A stretch of 64,000 nt of DNA from JAWLCA01 sp041687395 (GCA_041687395.1 JAWLCA010000004.1:148283-212282); one strand, 5' to 3'; positions 8,202-17,836 are shown, counted from the first letter of the stretch. The notes: a model not told the origin generated them from the sequence alone. Program-made: numbers and translations.

Positions 8202-10844
8202 GTGAGCGATCAGGGCAGCGTCACGCCGATGATGGCGCAATATCTGGAGATCAAGGCCGCGCATGCCGATGCGCTGCTGTTCTACCGGATGGGCGATTTC
8301 TACGAGATGTTCTTTGACGATGCCGTCGCCGCCGCTGCGGCGCTGGATATCGCGCTGACGAAACGCGGGCAGCACCTGGGCGAGGATATCCCGATGTGCG
8401 GCGTCCCGGTCCATTCGGCCGAGGGGTATCTGCTGCAACTGATCCGCAAGGGTTTCCGCGTCGCGATCGCAGAGCAGATGGAAGACCCGGCCGAGGCGAA
8501 GAAGCGCGGATCAAAAGCCGTGGTGAAGCGCGAAGTCGTGCGCCTCGTCACACCCGGCACCCTGACCGAGGAAAGCCTGCTGGACGCGCGGCGCAACAAC
8601 TTCCTGGCGGCCGTGGCCGAGGTGCGGGATGAGGCCGCATTGGCCTGGGTAGACATTTCCACCGGAGAGTTCAGGGTGATGCCCTGCCCGCCCGCGCGGC
8701 TTGCCCCGGAACTTGCGCGCCTGCGGCCGCGCGAGGTGCTGCTGTCGGACACTGCTTTCCAAGCCCATGCAACAGCCGCCCAGGATGCAGGCGCGGCGCC
8801 CAGCATGGCGTCGCGGTCGAGCTTTGACAGCACGGGGGGAGAGCGGCGACTGTGTACGCACTTCCAGGTCGGCACGCTGGATGGGTTCGGCGCCTTCAAC
8901 CGGGCTGAAGTCGGCGCCATGGGCGCGATCCTGGATTATCTGGAAGTGACGCAGAAAGGACAGGTGCCCCTGCTTCGCCCACCTGTCCGAGACAAGGACG
9001 GCGATCTGGTCCAGATCGACGCGGCCACACGGCGTAACCTGGAAATCACCGCGGCGATGGCGGGTGGACGCGAGGGGTCGCTTCTGGGGGCGATCGACCG
9101 GACGCTTACAGCCGCCGGCGGCCGGCTGCTGGAACGGCGGTTGTCCGGCCCGTCGCGGGATCTGGCCGAAATCCGGGATCGTCTGACAGCAGTGCGGGTG
9201 CTGGTCGAGGATCGCGCGCGCACAGAGAGCCTTCGATCGCTGCTGCGCCGGGTGCCGGATATGGACCGCGCGCTGTCGCGGCTTGCCCTTGACCGTGGCG
9301 GGCCGCGCGATCTGGCCGCCATCCGGGCCGGGCTGGAGCAGGCGGGCGCGGTCGCCGATGCCGTCGGCGAGATCGACGCTGACCGGTTGCGGCGCGCAAG
9401 CGCTGCGCTTAGCGGACACGATGACCTGGTGGAGTTGCTGGATGCGGCGCTGGTAGCGGAACCGCCGCTTCTGCTGCGCGACGGCGGGTTCATCGCCACC
9501 GGATATGATGGCGAACTGGACGAAACGCGCCGCCTTCGGGACGAAGGACGTGGCGTGATCGCGCGGATGCAGGCCGACTATGTCCGTCAGACCGGCATCC
9601 AGAGCCTCAAGATAAAGCACAACAATGTCTTGGGCTACTTCATCGAGACAACAGCGACCCACGCCGACCGGATGCTGGCCCCGCCGCTGAACGAGACGTT
9701 CAAGCACCGGCAGACCACGGCAAACCAGGTGCGTTTCACGACGCTGGAGCTGTCGGAACTGGAAACACGCATCCTGAATGCAGCCGGCCACGCGATGGAG
9801 ATCGAAAAGCGGCTTTTCTCCTCGTTGCGCGGTGCTGTGCTGGAGACCGCAGATCGTATCTCGTCGGCGGCCCAGGCGCTGGCCGAGATCGACCTGGCCG
9901 CCGCGCTGGCCGATCTGGCCGTGGCCGAAGACTGGGCCGAACCGGTCGTGGACGACAGTCGCAGCTTCCGCATCGTGGCCGGCAGACACCCCGTTGTCGA
10001 ACGCGCCTTGCGGGCCGAGAACACTCCGTTCATCGCCAACGACTGTGAACTGACTGGAGAGGCCGGCGCAATCTGGCTGGTGACAGGTCCGAACATGGCC
10101 GGGAAATCCACTTTCCTGCGCCAGAACGCCCTGATCGCGCTGCTGGCGCAATCGGGAAGTTTCGTACCGGCGGAACAGGCGCATATCGGGCTCGTCAGCC
10201 AGATCTTCAGTCGGGTGGGGGCGGCCGACGATCTGGCGCGGGGGCGATCAACCTTCATGGTCGAGATGGTAGAGACCGCCGCGATTCTGAACCAGGCGGA
10301 CGACCGCGCCCTGGTGATCCTGGACGAGATCGGGCGCGGCACGGCCACCTATGACGGCCTGTCAATCGCCTGGGCCACGCTGGAACATCTGCACGACGTG
10401 AACCGCTGCCGCGCGCTGTTCGCGACCCACTATCACGAGATGACAACGCTTGCCTCCAAGCTGGACGGGGTGGAGAACGCCACCGTCGCGGTCAAGGAAT
10501 GGCAGGGCGAGGTGATCTTTCTGCACGAAGTGCGCAAAGGCGCGGCCGACCGGTCCTATGGTGTGCAGGTCGCGCGTCTGGCCGGTCTGCCAAGCCCCGT
10601 GATCGAGCGCGCGCGCGTCATCCTTGAGGCGCTGGAGCAAGGCGAGCGCGAGGGCGGCGTGCGACAAAAGGCGCTGATCGACGATCTGCCGCTGTTTTCC
10701 GCCCGGCCGCCTGCACCCCTCGCCCCCACAAGAACCGAACCATCGGCGGTGATGACCCGGTTGCAGGACACGCACCCGGATGAACTGACGCCCAAGGACG
10801 CCTTGGCGCTGGTCTACGAGTTGAAAGCGCTCATGCAGGACTGA
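8202..10844 (+). CDS. mutS: DNA mismatch repair protein MutS
   Basis: MutS recognises mismatches. The 880-residue product has the mismatch-binding motif DFYEMF (residues 32-37), the connector, lever and clamp domains, and a C-terminal ATPase with Walker A GPNMAGKST near residue 629 and Walker B VILDEIGRGT. I chose GTG at 8202 because AGGGGGCCGGA precedes it and the N-terminus then resembles the family; in-frame TTG at 8142 and ATG at 8229 are alternatives. It is convergent with grpE, 13 bp away. Confidence 0.96.
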   Translation: MSDQGSVTPMMAQYLEIKAAHADALLFYRMGDFYEMFFDDAVAAAAALDIALTKRGQHLGEDIPMCGVPVHSAEGYLLQLIRKGFRVAIAEQMEDPAEAKKRGSKAVVKREVVRLVTPGTLTEESLLDARRNNFLAAVAEVRDEAALAWVDISTGEFRVMPCPPARLAPELARLRPREVLLSDTAFQAHATAAQDAGAAPSMASRSSFDSTGGERRLCTHFQVGTLDGFGAFNRAEVGAMGAILDYLEVTQKGQVPLLRPPVRDKDGDLVQIDAATRRNLEITAAMAGGREGSLLGAIDRTLTAAGGRLLERRLSGPSRDLAEIRDRLTAVRVLVEDRARTESLRSLLRRVPDMDRALSRLALDRGGPRDLAAIRAGLEQAGAVADAVGEIDADRLRRASAALSGHDDLVELLDAALVAEPPLLLRDGGFIATGYDGELDETRRLRDEGRGVIARMQADYVRQTGIQSLKIKHNNVLGYFIETTATHADRMLAPPLNETFKHRQTTANQVRFTTLELSELETRILNAAGHAMEIEKRLFSSLRGAVLETADRISSAAQALAEIDLAAALADLAVAEDWAEPVVDDSRSFRIVAGRHPVVERALRAENTPFIANDCELTGEAGAIWLVTGPNMAGKSTFLRQNALIALLAQSGSFVPAEQAHIGLVSQIFSRVGAADDLARGRSTFMVEMVETAAILNQADDRALVILDEIGRGTATYDGLSIAWATLEHLHDVNRCRALFATHYHEMTTLASKLDGVENATVAVKEWQGEVIFLHEVRKGAADRSYGVQVARLAGLPSPVIERARVILEALEQGEREGGVRQKALIDDLPLFSARPPAPLAPTRTEPSAVMTRLQDTHPDELTPKDALALVYELKALMQD

Positions 10845-10857
10845 CCGCGCATCCCGC

Positions 10858-11415
10858 TCAGTTCGCCGCAGTCGAGGAGACGCCGACCTGCGCCGGGCGC
10901 AGCAGGCGGTCATGCAGCAGGAACCCCTCCGTCATGACCTGCACGACGCCACCCGCGGGAATGTCGGCCACCGGCGCCTCGAACATCGCCTGATGGTGCT
11001 GCGGGTCAAAGGGGCTGCCGACCTCGGGCGCGATACGGCTGATGCCATGGCGCGAGAAGATGTTCAGAAGCTCGCGCAAGGTCAGTTCGATCCCCTCGAA
11101 CACCGCCGTGCCCTTCTGCTCTTCGGTCGCGCTGTCCAGCGCCCGTTTCAGATTGTCGTAGACCGGCAGCATGTCGCGCGCGAACTTGGCGCTGCCGTAT
11201 TGCTCGGCCTCGCGCCGATCCCGTTCGCCCCGCTTGCGCGAATTCTCTGCATCCGCCAGCGCACGCATGAATCGGTCGCGCATGTCGTCCCGCTCTGCGG
11301 TCAGACGGGCGATCTCGGCATCCAGATCGGATGCCTCGGGCGCGTTGGTCGTGACTTCCGGCGTCTCGTCAACTGCGTCTTGCGATACGGTGTCGTCTGT
11401 CTGTGCCTTGGCCAT
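10858..11415 (-). CDS. grpE: Nucleotide exchange factor GrpE
   Basis: GrpE releases ADP from DnaK. The 185-residue product has an acidic N-terminus, a long coiled coil (about residues 30-80, DAEIARLTAERDDMRDRF onward) and a C-terminal beta domain with the family signature near VQVMTEGFLLHDRLLRPAQV. It lies 2 bp after hrcA and is surely co-transcribed with it. Confidence 0.96.
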   Translation of the reverse strand: MAKAQTDDTVSQDAVDETPEVTTNAPEASDLDAEIARLTAERDDMRDRFMRALADAENSRKRGERDRREAEQYGSAKFARDMLPVYDNLKRALDSATEEQKGTAVFEGIELTLRELLNIFSRHGISRIAPEVGSPFDPQHHQAMFEAPVADIPAGGVVQVMTEGFLLHDRLLRPAQVGVSSTAAN

Positions 11416-11417
11416 GT

Positions 11418-12488
11418 CTACCCCTTGCCCCGGTCGGACAGCAGTCGCCCGACCAGTTGAGCCGTATAATCCACGATCGGCACGATGCGCCCGTAATTGA
11501 GCCGGGTCGGCCCTATCACGCCCACCACGCCGATGATCTTCCGATCCGCGTTCATATAAGGAGAGACCACCAGAGAGGAACCCGTCAGCGAGAAAAGTTT
11601 GTTCTCTGACCCGATGAAAATGCGCACACCTTCGCCATCTTCGGCGAGCTCGAGGAATTCGGCGATGTCCCTCTTGCGCTCCAGATCGTCGAAAAGGCGG
11701 CGAATCCGCTCCAGATCGACCTCCTGATCGCCCTGCCCTAGCAGATTCGCTCGACCACGCACGATCAGACGCTCGTGCGGTTCGCCCTCGCCCTGCCAGA
11801 TGGCCAGACCCTGTTCGACCAGTTCACGAGCCAGCGAGTCGATCTCCTGTCGCCTGCGGCTGATTTCGGACGTGATCCGTGCCCGCAGCTCGGACATCGT
11901 TACACCCTCTGCCATGGCGTTGAGGAAGTTTGCCGCCTCACGCATCGACGACGGGGTCTGACCGGGCGGCGGCGTGAATAGGCGATTTTCGACATTGCCG
12001 TCGGCGAAGACCAGCACGACCAGGGCGCGGTCGGGGCCGAGGCTGACGAATTCGATATGCCGGATCGGCGCTTCCCGCTTGGGTGAGAGGACCAGACTGG
12101 CGCCATGCGTTATCCCGGACAGCGCCAGGCCAACCCGGTCAAGCAGCGTGCCGACGTCGCTTTCGTTCGTGCCTAAAGAGCTGTCGATGCGTGCGCGATC
12201 CTCGTCCGCAAGGCTGGCGACCTCCAGCAGACCGTCGACGAACATGCGCAGGCCAAGCTGTGTGGGCACCCGCCCGGCCGAGATGTGCGGGCTGTCCAGA
12301 AGGCCCAGGTACTCGAGATCCTGCATCACGTTCCGGATCGTCGCGGCCGAGACCTTCTCGCTCATGCTGCGGGTGAGCGTGCGCGAACCCACCGGTTCGC
12401 CCGACGCCAGATAGCCTTCGACCACGCGGCGGAATACCTCGCGCGAGCGCTCGTTCATGTCGGTCAGCAGGTTGGATCCGTCGCTCAT
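11418..12488 (-). CDS. hrcA: Heat-inducible transcriptional repressor HrcA
   Basis: HrcA represses heat-shock genes through CIRCE elements. The 356-residue product has an N-terminal winged helix (SREVFRRVVEGYLASGEPVGSR region) and the C-terminal HrcA domain ending near VGVIGPTRLNYGRIVPIVDY. It is divergent from rph with 116 bp between them. I looked for a CIRCE inverted repeat (TTAGCACTC-N9-GAGTGCTAA) in that gap and did not find one, so autoregulation through CIRCE is not supported here. Confidence 0.96.
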   Translation of the reverse strand: MSDGSNLLTDMNERSREVFRRVVEGYLASGEPVGSRTLTRSMSEKVSAATIRNVMQDLEYLGLLDSPHISAGRVPTQLGLRMFVDGLLEVASLADEDRARIDSSLGTNESDVGTLLDRVGLALSGITHGASLVLSPKREAPIRHIEFVSLGPDRALVVLVFADGNVENRLFTPPPGQTPSSMREAANFLNAMAEGVTMSELRARITSEISRRRQEIDSLARELVEQGLAIWQGEGEPHERLIVRGRANLLGQGDQEVDLERIRRLFDDLERKRDIAEFLELAEDGEGVRIFIGSENKLFSLTGSSLVVSPYMNADRKIIGVVGVIGPTRLNYGRIVPIVDYTAQLVGRLLSDRGKG

Positions 12489-12604
12489 GGTCTTCGCACC
12501 TCGGCAGCCCGCTAGAATAGGGATCTGGCAAGCTGTCCGTCAATCGGGGTTGCACAGCGACCTTTGGGACAGGTAACTGTGCCGGTCGCAGGAAAGGATC
12601 GAGC

Positions 12605-13327
12605 ATGCGCCCATCGGGTAGAAATCTAGGCGAAATGCGGCCAGTTTCAATTGAGACGGGCGTGCAGCGGCATGCCGAAGGGTCGTGCATGATGCAGATC
12701 GGCGGCACCCGTGTGCTCTGTTCCGCCAGTATCGAAGATCGCCCCCCGCCCTTCCTGCGCAACACCGGTCTGGGCTGGGTGACGGCGGAATATGGGATGC
12801 TACCGCGCGCGACGAACACGCGCAACCGGCGCGAAGCGGCCGCTGGAAAGCAACAGGGCCGGACGATCGAGATCCAGCGGCTGATTGGCCGCGCGCTGCG
12901 GGCTGGCGTGGACCGGGCCGCACTGGGTGAACGGCAAATCACGATCGACTGCGATGTGATCGAGGCCGATGGGGGCACGCGATGCGCAGCGATCACCGGC
13001 GGCTGGGTGGCGCTGCGCCTGGCGGTGAACCGGTTGCTGAAGGCGGGCTTGATCCACAGCGATCCGCTGATCGATCACGTGGCCGCCGTGTCTTGCGGCA
13101 TCTACGCCGGCCAGCCGATTCTCGATCTGGATTACGCCGAGGACAGCGAAGCCGGGGTGGACGGAAATTTCATCCTGACCGGTGGCGGACGCCTGGTCGA
13201 GGTGCAGATGTCGGCCGAGGGGGCAACGTTTTCGCGGACTGAGATGACGCAGCTGATGGATCTGGCCGAGGCTGGGTCAGCTGGTCTGGTCCGCGCGCAG
13301 AAGGAGGCCGTGGAATGCGCCGGCTAG
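12605..13327 (+). CDS. rph: Ribonuclease PH
   Basis: RNase PH is a phosphorolytic exoribonuclease that trims tRNA 3' ends. The 240-residue product has the typical start MRPSGR, the phosphate-binding RNRREAAAGKQQGRTIEIQ region and the ITIDCDVIEADGGTRCAAI core. AAAGGA lies nine bases before the ATG. The stop overlaps rdgB by 13 bp, beginning a rph-rdgB-ridA-hemW run transcribed away from hrcA. Confidence 0.96.
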   Translation: MRPSGRNLGEMRPVSIETGVQRHAEGSCMMQIGGTRVLCSASIEDRPPPFLRNTGLGWVTAEYGMLPRATNTRNRREAAAGKQQGRTIEIQRLIGRALRAGVDRAALGERQITIDCDVIEADGGTRCAAITGGWVALRLAVNRLLKAGLIHSDPLIDHVAAVSCGIYAGQPILDLDYAEDSEAGVDGNFILTGGGRLVEVQMSAEGATFSRTEMTQLMDLAEAGSAGLVRAQKEAVECAG

Positions 13328-13923
13328 AAGGCGGCCGGCTGGTGGTTGCGACGCATAACACCGGCAAACTGGAAGAGATCGCAAAGCTTCTGGAGCCCTT
13401 TGACGTCAAACTCGTCTCCTCCGCTGAATTGGGCCTGCCGGAGCCCGAGGAGACTGAATCAACCTTTGCGGGCAACGCCCGAATCAAGGCCCATGCAGCG
13501 GCAAAGGCGTCGGGACTGCCGGCGCTGGCCGACGATTCCGGGATCGAGATCGAAGCTCTGGACGGGGCGCCCGGCGTCTACACCGCCGATTGGGCCGAGG
13601 GGCCCGGCGGTAGGAACTTCGTACGCGCCATGACCCGTGCCTGGTCCGAGCTGGAAAAGAAGCGCGCGCCGGAACCACGTCGCGCGCGGTTCCGGTGTAC
13701 ACTCGCCCTGGCGTGGCCGGATGGCGAGGATCAGATTTTCGAGGGGCAGATCGACGGGCGCATCGTCTGGCCGATGCGCGGTGACCAAGGGCACGGCTAC
13801 GATCCGATCTTCCTGCCGGACGGCCTCGATCAGACCTTTGGCGAGATGGATCGCTGGGCGAAGAACCGGATCAGCCATCGTGCCCGAGCTTTCGAGCACT
13901 TCGTCGCGGCATGTTTCCCGTGA
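13315..13923 (+). CDS. rdgB: Non-canonical purine NTP pyrophosphatase (RdgB/HAM1)
   Basis: RdgB hydrolyses ITP, dITP and XTP. The 202-residue product shows the family N-terminal substrate site VVATHNTGKLEEI, the middle ADDSGIEIEALDGAPGVY segment and the C-terminal GYDPIFLPDG with SHRARA. It overlaps rph at the start and the RidA-like gene by 13 bp at the end. The end of the gene contains a degenerate parS-like palindrome. Confidence 0.95.
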   Translation: MRRLEGGRLVVATHNTGKLEEIAKLLEPFDVKLVSSAELGLPEPEETESTFAGNARIKAHAAAKASGLPALADDSGIEIEALDGAPGVYTADWAEGPGGRNFVRAMTRAWSELEKKRAPEPRRARFRCTLALAWPDGEDQIFEGQIDGRIVWPMRGDQGHGYDPIFLPDGLDQTFGEMDRWAKNRISHRARAFEHFVAACFP

Positions 13924-14294
13924 AACGGTATTACACCGGTTCGCCGTTCGAGTCCCAGATCGGGTATTGCCGCGCCCTCATAAAGGGTCCGTGGTGCTTC
14001 GTTTCCGGCGTAACCGGGTACGATTATGCATCGATGACGATGCCGCAGGACGCCGCAGCGCAAGCCTCCAATGCCTTGGCGACGATCGAGGCCGTGCTTG
14101 CCGAAGCGGGTTTTGGCCTCGCCGACATCGTCCGCGTAACCTATATTCTAACAGACGCAGCATTGCTTGACGAAGTTGCCCCGGTCCTGCGTGAACGTCT
14201 GGGCGCACATCCGCCCGCCGCGACAATGGTCATCGCCGGCTTGATCCGGCCAGAGATGAAGATCGAGGTCGAAATCACGGCGCTCAAGGATTGA
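13911..14294 (+). CDS. RidA/YjgF/YER057c-family protein
   Basis: RidA proteins hydrolyse reactive enamine/imine intermediates; this one belongs to the family's wider, less defined branch. The 127-residue single-domain protein contains the family core (WCFVSGVTGYD, DIVRVTYILTD, PPAATMVIAGLIRPEMKIEVEI) including the conserved arginine near the C-terminus. Its start lies inside rdgB and coincides with a parS-like sequence, and hemW follows 3 bp after its stop. Substrate unknown. Confidence 0.85.
   Translation: MFPVKRYYTGSPFESQIGYCRALIKGPWCFVSGVTGYDYASMTMPQDAAAQASNALATIEAVLAEAGFGLADIVRVTYILTDAALLDEVAPVLRERLGAHPPAATMVIAGLIRPEMKIEVEITALKD
13912..13927. promoter_or_regulatory. Degenerate parS-like site
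   Basis: TGTTTCCCGTGAAACG differs from the parS consensus TGTTTCACGTGAAACA at two positions (14 of 16). It lies about 3.9 and 5.8 kb from two perfect parS sites. It may be a weak ParB site or a decayed one. Confidence 0.45.
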
Positions 14295-14297
14295 GTC

Positions 14298-15455
14298 ATG
14301 GAGGATTGGGAGAACGGCGGCTTCGGGCTGTACATCCACTGGCCGTTCTGTGCCGCGAAATGCCCCTATTGCGATTTCAATTCGCACGTCGCCAGCGTGA
14401 TCGATAACAACCGCTGGCGCGATGCCTATCTGAGCGAGATCGACCGCGTCGCAGAAGAGACGAAAGGTCGTCGGTTGGACACAGTGTTCTTCGGAGGCGG
14501 CACCCCAAGCCTGATGTCGCCCGAGACGGTGGCTGCCATTCTGGACCGGGTGCGGCTCCGCTGGCGGCTACGCAACGATCTCGAAGTCACGCTGGAGGCC
14601 AACCCCACCTCTTCTGAGGCCGGGCGCTTCCGGGCCTTTGCGCAGGCGGGTGTGAACCGGCTTTCCATGGGCATTCAGGCCCTGAACAATCAGGACCTGA
14701 AACGCCTGGGCCGGCAGCACAGCGCCGAGGAGGCGCGCCGCGCCTTTGATGTTGCACGAGAGAACTTCCAGCGCGTCAGCTTTGACCTGATCTATGCGCG
14801 CCAGGATCAGGAAATCGAGCATTGGAAGGCGGAACTTTCAGAAGCCCTTGCCATGGCGGTCGATCATCTGTCGCTCTACCAGTTGACGATCGAGGAAGGC
14901 ACCGCGTTCCATGCACGCCACCAGGCAGGTGGCCTCCGTGGTCTGCCTGATGACGATCAGGCCGCAACGCTGTACGAGGCGACCACCGATCTTTGTGCGG
15001 CTGCTGGAATGGTTTCTTATGAGGTCTCGAACGTCGCGCGGGCGGAAGCCTGGTGCCGCCACAACCTGGTCTACTGGCGATACGGAGATTATGCCGGCAT
15101 CGGGCCAGGTGCGCATGGTCGGCTGACACTTGGGGGAAGACGCCATGCGACCGAAGCGGTCCGGGCGCCGGGGGCCTGGCTTCAATCCGTATCGGAGCGC
15201 AACACGGGCGACATCTTACGCACTGTATTGGACCCCGTAGAGCAAGGCGAAGAAATGCTGATGATGGGGTTGCGCCTGAACGAAGGCGTCAGCCTGTCGC
15301 GACATGCCCATATATCTGATAAGCCTCTGAATAAAAACAGGATTGCCGAGTTATCCGACGCCGGACTCCTACAGATTTCTGGCGACCGGCTGATCGTCAG
15401 TCAGCGCGGACGCCTGCTTCTCAACCCGATTACAGCAGCACTCTTGACCGATTGA
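14298..15455 (+). CDS. hemW: HemW-type radical SAM protein (haem chaperone)
   Basis: HemW, long annotated as oxygen-independent coproporphyrinogen III oxidase, is a radical SAM protein that binds and transfers haem. The 385-residue product has the CxxxCxxC cluster motif HWPFCAAKCPYC with cysteines 18, 22 and 25, and the SAM-binding GGGTPSL. True HemN has an additional cysteine right after the motif (CxxxCxxCxC); here the next residues are DFN, as in HemW. It follows the RidA-like gene by 3 bp and is convergent with parB, 8 bp away. Confidence 0.92.
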   Translation: MEDWENGGFGLYIHWPFCAAKCPYCDFNSHVASVIDNNRWRDAYLSEIDRVAEETKGRRLDTVFFGGGTPSLMSPETVAAILDRVRLRWRLRNDLEVTLEANPTSSEAGRFRAFAQAGVNRLSMGIQALNNQDLKRLGRQHSAEEARRAFDVARENFQRVSFDLIYARQDQEIEHWKAELSEALAMAVDHLSLYQLTIEEGTAFHARHQAGGLRGLPDDDQAATLYEATTDLCAAAGMVSYEVSNVARAEAWCRHNLVYWRYGDYAGIGPGAHGRLTLGGRRHATEAVRAPGAWLQSVSERNTGDILRTVLDPVEQGEEMLMMGLRLNEGVSLSRHAHISDKPLNKNRIAELSDAGLLQISGDRLIVSQRGRLLLNPITAALLTD

Positions 15456-15463
15456 CGCTGCAT

Positions 15464-16387
15464 CTACCAAGCGTCGCCGTGGCCCTGCGTGGTCAGCAGA
15501 CGGCAAAGCACATCAAGGTCATCTAGATTGCGGAAAGTCACTGTCAGTGTACCGCCGTCAACGCCGGGCCTGTGGTCAATCGACACGGGCATGCGAAGGC
15601 TCGCTGACACGTCCTGCTCCAACGCGCGGGTGTCGGCATCCTTCTCGGCAGTGACCGGTTTCCTTGGCGCGGCGCTGCCCTGCCCCTGGTCGGGCTTGGC
15701 CAGAAGCTTGCGAACCAGATCTTCGGTTGCCCTGACCGACATGCCCTTGGCTATGACCTGCCTCGCGACCTCGCCTGCATTCGGTAGGGGGATAAGGGCA
15801 CGGGCATGTCCCATCGTCAGGGTTCCAGCCTGCAAGTGCTCCTGCACCTCTGACGGCAGGCTGAGCAGACGGAGCATGTTGGCGATGTGACTGCGACTCT
15901 TTCCCAGCGCCTCGGCCACCTTCTCTTGTGTATGTCCGAAGCGCATCATCAACTGGTCGTATGCGCGCGCTTCTTCCACGGGGTTGAGGTCGGAGCGCTG
16001 CAGGTTCTCGATGATCGCAATCTCGAGCACCTCTGCGTCCGAATACCCCCGCTCGATCACCGGGACTTCATGCAGCTGCGCCAATTGTGCGGCTCGCCAG
16101 CGCCGCTCGCCGGCCACAATCTGATATTGTCCTGGCGTCTGCGGATCAGCGCGCACGATCAGCGGCTGGATGATTCCCTTTTCCCGGATGGACTGCGCCA
16201 GCTCCTCCAGACCCTCTGGAGAAAACAGCTGCCTCGGCTGATCAGGGTTTGGCTGAAGTTGTTCGACCGGCAACATGCGCTCGGCAGTTCTCGCAGCCGG
16301 CGGATCGGAAGGTGCGTCAAGACCGACATCCGCCATCAGCGCCGACAAGCCCCTGCCAAGTCCCCGCCGCTCGAATTTCTTTTCCAC
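15464..16387 (-). CDS. parB: Chromosome partitioning protein ParB
   Basis: ParB binds parS, spreads along DNA and loads SMC, with ParA segregating the origin. The 307-residue product begins RRGLGRGLSALMAD and carries the CTP-binding motif GERRWRAA at 93-100, the helix-turn-helix (TQEKVAEALGKSRSHIANMLRLL) and a C-terminal dimer domain. It is last in the mnmE-mnmG-rsmG-parA-parB run. Two perfect parS sites lie inside that same run. Confidence 0.97.
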   Translation of the reverse strand: MEKKFERRGLGRGLSALMADVGLDAPSDPPAARTAERMLPVEQLQPNPDQPRQLFSPEGLEELAQSIREKGIIQPLIVRADPQTPGQYQIVAGERRWRAAQLAQLHEVPVIERGYSDAEVLEIAIIENLQRSDLNPVEEARAYDQLMMRFGHTQEKVAEALGKSRSHIANMLRLLSLPSEVQEHLQAGTLTMGHARALIPLPNAGEVARQVIAKGMSVRATEDLVRKLLAKPDQGQGSAAPRKPVTAEKDADTRALEQDVSASLRMPVSIDHRPGVDGGTLTVTFRNLDDLDVLCRLLTTQGHGDAW

Positions 16388-16404
16388 TTCTTGCTCCGTT
16401 TACC

Positions 16405-17187
16405 TCAAGCCGGCGCCTTGCTGCGCGCCAACATTTCCTGTGCGAGTGCGCGGTAGGCCTGACTTCCTTTCGAGGTCGAATCGTATACGATCACCGGTGT
16501 CCCGAAGGAAGGCGCTTCGCTAATCCGAACGTTTCTCGGAACAACTGTGTCAAACACCAGATCGCCAAGGTGCTCGCGCGCATCCTGCTCCACCTGTTGA
16601 GCGAGATTGTTGCGTTTGTCGTGCATCGTCAAGAGAACGCCTTCAATCCGCAAGTCATTGTTCGCGGTCTCCCGCACGCTCCGGATTGTCTGGAGCAGTT
16701 GCGACAACCCTTCGAGGGCGAAATACTCTGCCTGCAACGGAACAAGTACCGAGTCCGCGGCAATCATTGCATTAAGCGTCAGAAGATTAAGGGAGGGCGG
16801 GCAATCGATCAAAACAAAATCATACTTTGCCAGGACGTCAGCGTCCTCCCGCAACGCGCGCCGAAGCCGGAACGTCCGACGTTCCATTGCCATCAGCTCA
16901 AGATCAGCCGAAGCCAGATCGGAGTTCGCGGCCGAGAGCCAGACACGTTCAATGTGCGTAGGGAGAACGATCTCTTGCGCTGGAGTCTGCGAGATCAACA
17001 ACTCATAGGTCGTCTTTTGTCGTTGATCCGACTCAATCCCCAGCCCCGTCGATGCATTACCTTGCGGGTCCAGATCGACCACGAGAACCCGATGGCCCAG
17101 TTCGGCCAGCGCCGCGGCCAGATTGATGGCGGTTGTCGTCTTTCCAACTCCACCCTTCTGGTTTGCGATAGCCAGGATTCTTGTCAT
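16405..17187 (-). CDS. parA: Chromosome partitioning ATPase ParA
   Basis: ParA is the Walker-type ATPase that forms a DNA-bound gradient for origin segregation. The 260-residue product starts MTRILAIANQKGGVGKTTT with the deviant Walker A motif (KGGVGKTT) and has VVDLDPQGNAS and VLIDCPPSL. I chose ATG 17187, preceded by GGGTGA; ATG 17199 would overlap rsmG by eight bases. It lies 17 bp before parB. Confidence 0.97.
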   Translation of the reverse strand: MTRILAIANQKGGVGKTTTAINLAAALAELGHRVLVVDLDPQGNASTGLGIESDQRQKTTYELLISQTPAQEIVLPTHIERVWLSAANSDLASADLELMAMERRTFRLRRALREDADVLAKYDFVLIDCPPSLNLLTLNAMIAADSVLVPLQAEYFALEGLSQLLQTIRSVRETANNDLRIEGVLLTMHDKRNNLAQQVEQDAREHLGDLVFDTVVPRNVRISEAPSFGTPVIVYDSTSKGSQAYRALAQEMLARSKAPA

Positions 17188-17191
17188 GGAT

Positions 17192-17836
17192 TCACCCATT
17201 GCCCGCGCGACGCGACGGGGCCTGGATCTTCAGAATGGCTGCCCCGCTTTGTGTGCAGCTTGGCATAACGTCAAGCTGGAAATCCCAGTTTCTCTGTGCC
17301 TGTGCTATCTCGTCTTGGTAAGTGGCGCCTTTCGGGAATATGCAAGTGCCGCCCGACTTGAGGTGTCGAGTGGCATAGCCCAACAGACGGTCCAGTGGTG
17401 CCAGGGCCCTGGCAGAAATGACGTCGGCGTCCAACGGCTGCAGCTTTTCGATGCGCTCGGAGTGGACCGACGCGTTCAAACCCAACTCGTGGGCCATGGT
17501 CATCAGGAAAACTGCCTTTCTTTGGTCTGATTCAACCAATGACATGCGCAACTCTGGTGCCTTCTCTGCCGCAAGGATTGCGATCACCAAGCCTGGAAGG
17601 CCGCCGCCGCTGCCCAGATCCGCCCAATGCCCTTCATTAACTGCCACGCACGAAAATAGCTGCGCGGAATCAAGCAAATGACGTGTGTAGAATTGGCTCA
17701 GATCTTTTGGCGAGACCAGATTGATGCGTGCGGACCACTTCTTCAGCCCCGCCTCATAACTGGCCAGGCGCTCAGTTGTTTCACGTGAAACATCCTGGGT
17801 CAGTCCGGCAAGCTCCGATATAACCGAAAAGGTCAT
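17192..17836 (-). CDS. rsmG: 16S rRNA (guanine-527-N7)-methyltransferase RsmG
   Basis: RsmG methylates G527 of 16S rRNA. The 214-residue product has the SAM-binding motif DLGSGGGLPGLVIAI and the family NLVSPKDL segment. It overlaps mnmG by four bases and ends just before parA. Codons near its start (VSRET) are written by a perfect parS site, as in many bacteria. Confidence 0.96.
   Translation of the reverse strand: MTFSVISELAGLTQDVSRETTERLASYEAGLKKWSARINLVSPKDLSQFYTRHLLDSAQLFSCVAVNEGHWADLGSGGGLPGLVIAILAAEKAPELRMSLVESDQRKAVFLMTMAHELGLNASVHSERIEKLQPLDADVISARALAPLDRLLGYATRHLKSGGTCIFPKGATYQDEIAQAQRNWDFQLDVMPSCTQSGAAILKIQAPSRRAGNG
17777..17792. promoter_or_regulatory. parS site within rsmG
   Basis: TGTTTCACGTGAAACA is the exact 16-bp parS palindrome bound by ParB. 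It lies in the 5' coding part of rsmG, 1.4 kb from parB. Confidence 0.95.

Noticed and set aside
12489..12604. Possible CIRCE element before hrcA
   Set aside because: No TTAGCACTC-N9-GAGTGCTAA or close variant found in the gap.
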